Shown one piece after another: positions 55,441-64,000 of a DNA stretch of 64,000 nt; the first letter of the stretch is position 1; each line of letters starts with the position of its first letter. The translations under genes were made by a program, and so were the position numbers. Source of the DNA: Cercophora sp. LCS_1 (lineage: Eukaryota > Ascomycota > Sordariomycetes > Sordariales > Lasiosphaeriaceae); the NCBI GenBank assembly GCA_036250225.1, contig JAPZLL010000005.1, positions 310,001-374,000 on the forward strand, written 5' to 3'. Under the pieces are notes generated by a model. It was not told the origin of the DNA and ran no database searches. It saw only the letters and a list, made by a program, of their open reading frames with translations.

Positions 55441-56714
55441 ATGAGGGCCCCTGCGGCCCCTCAGGCCAGACATTCTGCGCTGGCGCTTGGCCGCCTTTAT
55501 CAGACACAAGGACGAATAGTCACAGCTTGGAATTGGGGCCCCCAACGGTCGGTTCATCATCGACAACACCGTGGCGAGAGACCAATTGCACCAGATGCAA
55601 GAGTCCGCGGTTTGGGCAAGGAGATCACAGACACATACGCATATATCAGAGACCGATACAACACGCCTAAATACCCCGTTGTCTTGGCTCATGGGTTGTT
55701 GGGCTTCGCCGAGCTGAAGCTTGCCGGCTCGTTCCTCCCTCCGATTCATTACTGGTAGTTCCCTTCCTTTTGCGCCCTGCTCCCTTCAAGAGCCTTTCGG
55801 CCGCCCGTGAAAGACTCGGCTGACTCGACTTGCAGGCGCGGGATCAAAGAGGCTCTGAGTGCACAGAATATCGAAGTTATCACGGCAACCGTCCCGCCTA
55901 GCGGGTCGATAGAACAGCGTGCCGCGAAGCTTGCCAAGGACATCGAGGCCCATGCAAACGGTCGGAGTGTCAACATTGTCGCTCACAGCATGGGTGGCCT
56001 TGATGCTCGGTATATGGTGTCGCGGCTCCAGCCTAGCGGAGTGGATGTCAAATCACTTGTGACAGTTGCCACGCCACACCATGGCAGCGCCGTGGCCGAC
56101 TACGTGATTCAAGAACTTGGCCCCCAGAATCTTTCCAGGCTCTACGGGTTCTGGAGGCAGGCGACCGGCTGGGAGCATGACGCTTTTGATCAGCTGACCA
56201 GGAGATACATGACCGAAGAGTTCAACCCCGGGACGCCTGATGACCCGTCAGTAAAATACTTCTCGTATGGCGCCATGATCCGCGGGAAGCCTCCGCTTCT
56301 TAGCCCATTTCGCGGCTCATTTCGTTTGCTGGACAGGCTGGTGAGTTCCTTTGCTATCCATGCAGGACTTCTCTGACAAGCACTGTGCAGGAAGGTCCAA
56401 ATGACGGACTAGTCAGTGTTGAAAGCAGCAAATGGGTATGCCATTCCCTGGAGAAGCAGCAAGACCATGTGTAAGCTGACTGTGCCAAGGGAACGTATAA
56501 AGGAACATTGCTGGGCGTCAACCACCTCGATCTCATCAACTGGACGAATAGGTTACGGTTTAATTTGCGGAAATGGATGGGAAAGCAGCAATTGTATGTC
56601 CTTGGCTACTAAGCTTGCGCCCGGGTACCTGCTGACTCCTTGTTGCTGTTGAGGTTCAACGCCATCGCTTTTTATTTGGATATCGCGGATATGCTTGCCC
56701 AGGAGGGGTTGTGA
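55441..56714 (+). CDS. TGL2: Triacylglycerol lipase, Tgl2 type
   Basis: Alpha/beta-hydrolase related to yeast mitochondrial lipase Tgl2 and to bacterial lipases. Exons are 55441-55754, 55836-56340, 56391-56435, 56490-56593 and 56654-56714, giving 342 residues. The oxyanion segment is PVVLAHGLLGF (about 79-89). The nucleophile is Ser156 in VNIVAHSMGGLDARYM (A-x-S-x-G instead of G-x-S-x-G, as in Tgl2). The probable acid is Asp278 in EGPNDGLVSVESSKW, and the base is His300 in GVNHLDLINW. Exon 3 is only 45 nt but carries the acid residue. The N-terminal 45 residues are Arg- and Gln-rich with few acidic residues, compatible with a mitochondrial presequence. ATG 55441 is the first ATG that gives this N-terminus; an earlier in-frame start would be non-ATG. 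Confidence 0.9.
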
Positions 56715-59070
56715 CCGCGCTTTCGACCATAGCGCTGGCCGCGGCAGCCTGCATGCGGCAGCCTTTGGGGGGTTGCGTTGTCTGCACACGACTTCCATCT
56801 TGAAAGTTCCGACCAAAAACACTACAGCGGGTTTGTCAGTCTTTCGCCACCACACAACCTAGCCGGCCGAGCTGTGCTGCGGTGTCATCGAGGTACGAAG
56901 AAACGGCTACTGCTTTGACGAGGCACGTGAATACCCTAGCGAATTGTGTTGTATAAAGTACCTACATCTCGCCGTCGTGGTCATGGCAGCATGAGGTTCC
57001 GCGGTAGTATGTACACGACTTGCGTTACATCCAGTACTTGTCTCTATACTAGATCTGAATCGGTACCAGGCAGGCACGTTCTTCGACAACGTATGTGGTT
57101 GGGCACCATGTGCTTGCACCCAGTTGGCTAAGTTTATGCTACAAGTCCGTCTGCTTGACTGCGATATACCCTCTTTCGTCATGGCCACGCTTAGAAGGGC
57201 GTGATTCTCTACTACGGAGACAACAGCGGCTGGTATAAAACTGTGTACGAATCCTGTGAGAGCGTCTGTCCCACGTTGAGGAGATGAGCCAATCAAGGCG
57301 TTAATCTTGGTGGTAGGTTCGTTGAGAATAGCAATACCACCACATAGTATCGGTTTACACTGTTGGGCTCTGTTGTCCTCCCGTTGTGTGGCAGGTGAAG
57401 CTGGGGCTCTCAAGTTCGTCTTGGGTTGCGATTGAACCCTGTCGGCAACCTATCTTCGCTCGCTTCTTGGCAGCTTCCTCAAAGCCGGGTGGATGCGATG
57501 GTGACAAGTGGATCACTTCAAAATAATCAAATCAACAATCACAGAGGAGACCAACATAAGGCAGAGAAACAGAAGAGCGATGGGGTGTTGCAGCATGTAA
57601 TTAGAGGCCGGCAGAAGGGAACTGCAGGTAGCACCGGAGGATGGTTGAATGACCTCGAGTTGTACCCTGGTCACAGGCCTGACCGATTGACCGGCAGTTG
57701 ACGCTGTGAGCACAGGGTGTTACCTTAACATCTCGGTGGTGAGGCATGCGGCCATGGAATGTTCAGTGCCCTATTTGCTGCGATGAAAAGATCACGACAG
57801 GCTGACCGCGTGCTCCTGCGGCTGCCCACGGGTTCCATGCCTGCAGGGATTGGGAGCCTGCGCGTGGCATCTTGAGAACCCGCTGCGTGGCGCAAACCCC
57901 TGCGGATGATCTGCGGGGCTTTCCCTGTTTTTGCATAGCGTCCTGCTTCCCCAGACTCTTGCCCAACAACCCCTGCGTCCTGTTCGACCAGCCAGCCAGC
58001 ATCAACAATTCAACATCCCATCAATTGGCACAACCATAGCAAGCAAGCACACAACAACGGCCGTGTTCACGTCACCAACGGCGAACTCGCCGGATGAGAA
58101 CTCGGACCTGGTCGCACTGAAAGTTTGGAAGAATCTCAGGATCCCTGTCCATTCGAACTTGTCTGCAGTTTCCCACTCCGAGTCAACAGAGCCAGCATAA
58201 GCAACGGCTTCCTTGCGGCTGGTTGTTCTCCCCCCAATCCAAGGTCTTCTAGTCACTGCGGGGATCCTGGCGAACAGGGTTTCCTGGCACCCCACTGGCA
58301 CAAGTCTGAGATGAGGCTGGGGGTCATGTCTCTGTGAGTGGCAGATCAGTCCGACGCTCGTCAAAAACATCCGAGAGCAAAGGTCTCTTTTTCTTCACAG
58401 TGATTCATGAAAGCCGCAAGCCACCGGACGTGCTTGGACCCCGGGCCCAAGTATCCACCAGGCTCTTGGTCATATTTCGGGCATATCCGGGGACTGCTCA
58501 TACTCGCAACCAGCTCGGTAGCTGGGTGCGCAGAGTCAAGGGCCTTGATCCCATGGTATCGGCCGACCCAGACATAATCTAGAAATATCTTGACCTCTCC
58601 GGGTCGGCCCTCTCTCTTGACTCGTCTGCTCTTCTTGGCAGGTCGAACACAATGCAGCCCATGCTGCAGGGCGCCCGCTCGACCCGGCATGGCCCAATGA
58701 TGCATGTCGAGCGCGCCATGAACCTTGAGTGAGCCATAGAGCTCCAGCGACACGGTGACATGCAGTCTCACCGGAGAAGGTCAAAAGGTTCCACGCTCAC
58801 CTGCTTGGCTCACGCACTCATATTGGTTTCAGGGCCCCGGCCCAGATGGATTGTAGATGAGCCCTCCGCAGTGAAGGCTGGGTCATCTCATCTGTGTGCC
58901 CTCACGGGGCCTCTCTAGCGCTGCCTTGTGACGCACATCGACCTAGTTGGTACACTACAGCCTCCAGGATATAGCACCCCACCCCCCTCCGCTCTCTCTC
59001 CCCGATTGTTATGACAGTTACCTCATCAACCGCCCATACCTCTCTTTGACACGCGTTACCAGAGAGCTGT
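56715..59070. other. Intergenic, no gene recognised
   Basis: 2.36 kb between two same-strand genes. Frames up to 168 codons lack motifs. The last 130 bp before the glutaminase start are CT-rich (CCCCCCTCCGCTCTCTCTCCCC near 58980), as expected for its promoter. Confidence 0.5.
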
Positions 59071-61438
59071 ATGAAGGTGCTCTTCGCTCCTTTGCCGATG
59101 CGGCTCACCAACATAGCAGCGGCCGTGTCCGCTTTGTGCGGTGGAGCTCTCGTAGCTGGCTCATTCATACCCACAAAGCCACCGGCGGTTCCTCTCGCAG
59201 TCAGATCACCCTATTTGAACGCTTGGCTTGAGGGAGGAAGCACCGGGTGCCAACTTCCCGGCCAATGGCCACACTTCTGGACGTAAGGCGGAGCCATGAA
59301 TCCAGCACCGATCCGAAATAGGCTGCTAACCCCATATCTCTTTTTAGAGGTTCTATTCAAGGCTGGCAAGGGTTGGTCGCCGTTGACGGCAAGGCCTACA
59401 ACTGGATGGGGGGCACGGCTGGCGGGCAGCCCTTGGTCGAGCAAGTCAGCTTCGAATACACTTCGACACAGAGTATCTTCACGTTTGATGTGGAGGGCAA
59501 AGTCGAGCTTACCGTCACCTTCCTGTCGCCGGTTTACCCAGATGATCTCAAACGCCAGTCGCAGCAGTTTTCGTATATTTCCGCCAAGGTCAAGTCATCA
59601 GACGGGTTACCGCATAGCGTTCAGCTGTATATGGATGTTTCTGGCGGTAAGGCGAAATCTTTGACCCCGGTTGCCCCATTGTTCCTAATAGGTATCAGAA
59701 TTTGCAAGTGGCAACCACAGTGAAGTCATTTACTGGGACTCCAACAACCACAAGGGAATCAAGTACCACAGATTCTGGCGCGCTAACCAACAACTCTTTT
59801 CAGAGTTCAATGAGATAGCTAGCTGGGGAACATGGTACCTTTCCACTTTGGCCCTGAGAGGAGTATGTCTGACCACGCCAGTTTAGATGCACTGTATGAT
59901 ATATGCTGACATGAGTCCGGCAGCTTTCAACGCAAATTGGCCAAGACACCAAGGTTCGAGCCCAGTTCACAAACAGCAGAGTGCTCACCAACGAAGTGGA
60001 AACCAACTTCCGGCCGGTCAGCAAGGATTGGTACTTATTCTCCTACTCGGCGCGTACCGTCTAAGACCTGCCAGCTAACATGACCAGGCCTGTTTTTGCG
60101 TTCTCTCATGACCTGGGGAGTGTCAACTCAACCGAACAGGAGCGGGTGTTTACCCTCGGTCTTGTGCAGGACGAGGTGATCCTATTCAACGGTCTGGAGA
60201 AAACGCCGAAATCCATTCCCGGTCTGTGGTCGTCGTACTATCCGGACGACCTCTCTGCCATGGTCGCCTTCTACGATGACTACAACCACGCATTAGTTCA
60301 CAGTAATAAGCTGGATTCAAAAATTCGCCGTGATTCCCAAGTTGCCGCCGGGGACAACTACGCCACCCTCACGACCCTGGCGGTCCGGCAGGTATTTGGT
60401 GGCCTTCAATTCGCTGGCACGCCAAGTCAGCCATACATTTTTCTGAAGGAAATCAGCTCGAACAGCGACATCCAGACTGTTGATGTTATCTTCCCTGCGT
60501 ATCCCATCATTTTGTACCTCAATGCCTCCCTTTCTCGCTACCTGCTCGACCCCCTCTTCGAGAACCAAGAAAGCGGAGCGTACCCAAACGCGTTTGCTGA
60601 GCACGACCTCGGGACTTTTCCCATCGCCAGGGGATATCCAGATGGATCAGACGAGCCCATGCCGCTGGAAGAGTGCGGCAATATGATCATCATGGCATTG
60701 GCATACGCTCAACGAACTGGCGATATCGACTATCTCCGGGCACACTATGGCAAGCTCTCGCAATGGGCGCAGTTTCTTGTCGAAGATTCTCTGATCCCGG
60801 CACACCAACTGAGCACAGACGACTTTGCAGGACCTCTGGCTAACCAGACAAACCTGGCGATCAAGGGCATCATTGGTTTGAGGGCCATGTCCGAGATCGC
60901 AAACCTCACCCGCAACCAGGACCAATGGGGCAAAACTGCTTTCAGCTACTTGGCACAATGGCAGACTCTCGGCATCGACCGGGACGCTGATCCTCCGCAC
61001 ACCACTCTCAGCTACGGAGACAAGGACAGTCATGGTGAACATTGTACTTGCCCGCACAACAATAGGTTGCTAACATGCGCAGGGACCCTTTACAACATCT
61101 ATGCCGACAAGCTTCTGAACCTCAACTTCATTCCTCAGTCCATCTACGATATGCAGAGCGACTTTTACCCAACCATTGCGACAGATTATGGCATTCCACT
61201 TGACACTCGCCATAACTGGGCCAAGTCGGACTGGGAGATGTTTGCGGCCGCTGTGGCGAGCAACTCAACCCGCGACATGATCATTAGAAAATTGGCCTAT
61301 TGGGTAGGGGAAACGCCCTCAAACCGAGCTATGACAGATCTCTACGACACGCTCACTGGTGATTTCCCAAGGCCCGGCCCTACGTTTGTTGCGCGGCCGG
61401 TGCAAGGTGGCATGTTTGCACTTTTGGCACTGAAGTGA
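59071..61438 (+). CDS. gtaA: Secreted glutaminase A
   Basis: Extracellular enzyme releasing ammonia from L-glutamine, of the DUF4964/5127/4965/1793 family. Exons are 59071-59282, 59348-59646, 59699-59862, 59924-60030, 60088-61034 and 61083-61438, giving 694 residues, in line with Aspergillus GtaA (about 690). A secretion signal is visible (MRLTNIAAAVSALCGGALVAG); it begins at a second ATG, 59098, so translation may start there. Conserved blocks are PLAVRSPYLNAWL, QGLVAVDGKAYNWMGG, SDGLPHSVQLYMDVSGE, WPVFAFSHDLG, GDNYATLTTLAVRQVFGG, DVIFPAYPIILYLN, YPNAFAEHDLGTFPIARGY, EECGNMIIMALAYA, DDFAGPLANQTNLAIKGI and HNWAKSDWEMF. Several N-x-S/T sequons are present. The 48-nt intron 5 is a multiple of three, so the frame stays open through it, but removing it gives the expected SHGTLYNIYADKLL. 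Confidence 0.93.
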
Positions 61439-62556
61439 GGTAGGTAGGCTTTTCCCTGGAACTGTGTTGTCAGAGAGGTTCGTTGGGGAGGCTACATAAC
61501 ATTGGATGGTGGGTTTGACGTCGTCCAGAGTGATGTATAACTTGGTGGATAATGCGTTGCATTTATCGCTCAAGGCATTTCAATGAGGAATACAAGAGCC
61601 AACTCTTGTGCGTTGAACACAGCGGGGAGTTTTGAACATTAAAACAGTCCGAGGTTTGGGCATGGTCAAAGGCCTGTATGCAACAACTGACCTGAACTTT
61701 TCCCCGTGAATCTATTGTTGGAATTCATCCTGGACTTGTCAAAGTGACCAGTCGAGGAGGCCAAGTGGGGGACAGAAAAGTTGGCACTGTTCAAGTTGAC
61801 CCTGTTCCAAATGATGAGTTAAAGCAAGTAGAATCTCGTTTCCATTTGAAATGCGTCTTTAAGTCAATTGGTACCCTTCCTGGAGCACTTAACGCCGAAT
61901 ATACCCTTTACTAGACACGAATACGTTTCAACTTTTCTGCTGCGCCTTTATTTTCCTGTCAGAAACTTGGCGTGATCGCTGCATTCAAGGCCCTTGCTGG
62001 GAAGAGCGCTGAGCCACGACCTCTGCCCGAACGGAGGCAGCAGGGCGCAGTGGGGCAGCAGCCCAATGACGAAGTGGTGGCAGGGATGTTGCCTAACAAC
62101 CGCATGAATTTGGTCTCCTGGCAAAACAACGACGGGGTGACCACGGTTGCAAAACACATGGAAAGAAAAGATAAACAATTATCACAAGCAGTATAGGCCA
62201 AAAAATACTCTGCAAAAAAGAAAAAAAAAAGGACTGTTAAGAAAAGTGCTCGTGCAGTCATAAACTGAGGAACCGCTGTTAGACTTGTGGTGGCAGGTGA
62301 TCAGTTGGCTGCCGCTTTGCTTCTTTGCGTCTTTCTCCACCCCATCCCGGGCCGCAACCTCCATCCCACTTCCATGTCTTGCCCCTCCTTCGAGAACCAA
62401 GTCATTCTCCCAATCCGCCCGACGCGACGCTCTCCCAAACCTTTCAGCTGCCTTACAGATCAATAATCGCTTCCTGTCGCGCGCTTAACGATTGAAACGT
62501 AAATCAGGACACAGGCGTTTGTCAAGCAGGATTCAGGGAATTTGAAAGGCGCAGCC
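61439..62556. other. Intergenic, no gene recognised
   Basis: 1.1 kb with the glutaminase 3' end and the Igo1 promoter. A short A-run (62218-62230) and C/T-rich sequence near 62320-62400 are the only visible features. Confidence 0.5.
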
Positions 62557-63155
62557 ATGAATCCCCACCAGGCAAAGAAGGTCGACATCAAGGTGAGTAC
62601 CGCCACGATACCCTCATTTTCATTCATCTGGCGCGCCTGCCGCGTCAACAAGGAACCTTGGCCTCTGCGACCGATGTGTAGCTGAATGTGAACCACTGAC
62701 TGAAATCCCGCCCACAGTCCCTCTCCCCTGAGGAGCAACGGCTCTTCCGGCTCTACGGCAAGCTTCCCAGTAAAAGCGACCACTTTGCGAAGCATCTCAA
62801 GGAGCGCAAGTACTTCGATAGCGGCGATTACGCCATGAGCAAGGCGGGAAAGGGTAACAGTGTCGACACGGGCTCTGTTGGTAGCCAGCACCCCCTGCCC
62901 GAGAACATCCCCCACCTATCGAGCCCCATTAGCGGCACCAACGGCTTCAACAGCCTTCTCCATCCCCAGCAGCACCATAGCAACATGCAAGCCGGGAGTC
63001 CGGTAAAAGAGAGCAGCTTTCTCAACCAAGAGACATCGGCCGAGGATCTAGACGGCAACAAGGACAAGCAGCAGCAGCAGGAGTCTACCGAGGCCCCGGC
63101 GCCTACCCCCGCTGCGACTACCGGCGTTGATGAAGTGCTCCCAGTTCGCCGATGA
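62557..63155 (+). CDS. IGO1: Endosulfine/ARPP family PP2A inhibitor (Igo1)
   Basis: Substrate of the Greatwall/Rim15 kinase; when phosphorylated it inhibits PP2A-B55, promoting quiescence entry and stabilising starvation mRNAs. Exons are 62557-62592 and 62718-63155, giving 157 residues. Residues 12-55 hold the family core KSLSPEEQRLFRLYGKLP and KHLKERKYFDSGDYAMSKAG, with the invariant FDSGDY motif and phospho-acceptor Ser47. The C-terminal two thirds are disordered and Gln/Ser/Pro-rich (KDKQQQQES). The 12-residue first exon is typical of the family in filamentous fungi, which supports the start. Confidence 0.95.
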
Positions 63156-63791
63156 ATGGGAGTATGTGGGGCCATAAAACCCGACTTGCGAGGATTCTGA
63201 TGAGGTTATGAAAAGGATTGTTCCCGGCGTTGATTTGATGCGTGTTTATGATCACGACGAAATGACAACACCAGATGGGGCTTTCACGATGCCCCGGGGC
63301 TCGCCGTTCGTCAAACGGTAATTTGCCGGTCTTCCTCCGACCTTCATGGATTTCTGAGCTCAATCTTTTCCGTTCGCGCTCTGGGCCAAGGTGTTTTCCT
63401 CTGCGATTGGCTACTGGGAAGGATGAAAGGTATTGGCGAAATATCAAGATTGTGGTGCAGAAGGAACCCTCGCCATATCATGAGGGATTGGCGGATGCCA
63501 AAACAACCGACAAAGTTTCGGGCCTGGGAGTGTCGCGCTTGTGATCAATGGTTTACGCTCCCCGCGAGATAGCAGGCGCATTTTCCTCTAGATAACTGCG
63601 TAATGCGAGCAAAGCCTACAGGTTGTTTGAGTGTCTTCGTAGTAAGGTTGAGAAGTTCATATCGGACAAGTGCAATCATCTTGTCTCACAGAGTTTAGTG
63701 GCTACGATATGGAAGTTTTTTTTTTTGTAGTTTGGGTTGCCATTAGCCTAAGCTGTGAACTGCATCGCTCAAAGTCAGGCGCAACAGTTGC
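63156..63791. other. Convergent intergenic, no gene recognised
   Basis: 636 bp between two converging stop codons, with a 9-T run near 63720. Nothing coding is recognised. Confidence 0.6.
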
Positions 63792-64000
63792 CTAGGGCTC
63801 GAGCGCCCTCCTCGCCATCGACAATGCCCCATCAAACGTTTTGTTGCCTCCAATGAAGCCTGCAGCATGGACGAAAACACCGCCGTCGATGCCGGATATA
63901 CTGCTGAGTTCGTCGTCTCGGAAGCCCCTCCATGCTTCCGGGAGCGGTTTCCTGCTCTGGAACGAGTCTTTAGAAAGGGGCACACACTGCACCCTCCACT
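63792..64000 (-). CDS. MYG1: MYG1 family exonuclease, C-terminal fragment (runs off window)
   Basis: Only the last 69 or so residues are inside the window. They read WRVQCVPLSKDSFQSRKPLP, EAWRGFRDDELSSISGIDG, GVFVHAAGFIGGNKTFDGAL and SMARRALEP. This matches the highly conserved C-terminus of MYG1 (UPF0160, DHH-like 3'-5' exonuclease acting in nucleus and mitochondria), with its WRG-x-RD and FVHA-x-GFIGG motifs. The catalytic DHH part lies to the right of the window. The frame remains open to position 64000, so no start can be given. Confidence 0.87.
   Translation of the reverse strand, partial: WRVQCVPLSKDSFQSRKPLPEAWRGFRDDELSSISGIDGGVFVHAAGFIGGNKTFDGALSMARRALEP

Overview
The window is nuclear DNA from a filamentous ascomycete (Pezizomycotina, most probably Sordariomycetes). 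I base this on single genes separated by 0.6-2 kb, mostly 47-140 nt introns with CTRAC-type branch sites and GT-AG ends, CT-rich promoters, and genes typical of that group: a Klf1-type C2H2/fungal_trans regulator, RTA1, CFEM-GPI, glutaminase A, an AMPK-CBM repeat protein and a fungal Hv1. Nothing looks bacterial or viral. I found no biosynthetic gene cluster, CRISPR array, rRNA gene or convincing tRNA gene.

Layout. 0-7.4 kb: VTC1 (cut by the left edge) faces a Tctex-1 dynein light chain across a promoter with two CACGTG boxes. An F-box protein and choline-phosphate cytidylyltransferase follow. 7.4-16 kb: a gene-poor 8.6 kb stretch ends in a CT-rich leader at the large C2H2/fungal_trans regulator (16.0-20.4 kb). 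21.6-35 kb is a housekeeping block: trifunctional C1-tetrahydrofolate synthase (-), eIF3i (+), ISWI remodeller (-), a HAPSTR1-like protein (+) and a voltage-gated proton channel (+). 36-48.5 kb: CFEM-like GPI protein (+), RNF10/Mag2-type RING ligase (-), CRP1/MDG1-like AMPK-CBM protein with two repeat families (-), and a ferric-reductase flavocytochrome (-). The gap between the last two holds a 71-bp tandem duplication and a 37-bp inverted repeat. 48.5-52.3 kb has no recognisable gene but has a G-rich quadruplex-type tract. 52.3-64 kb: an RTA1-like membrane protein with a frameshift at a nine-G run (-), a Tgl2-type lipase (+), secreted glutaminase A (+), endosulfine Igo1 (+) and the C-terminus of MYG1 (-, cut by the right edge).

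There is no operon logic. Several genes do fall into common themes: phosphate and phospholipid supply (VTC1, cytidylyltransferase), one-carbon metabolism and translation (C1-THF synthase, eIF3i, RNF10), nutrient acquisition and signalling (ferric reductase, glutaminase, Igo1, CRP1-like protein), and pH or membrane physiology (Hv1, RTA1). Exon models were built by eye from splice signals and family conservation. All family assignments come from recognising sequence motifs, not from a database search.
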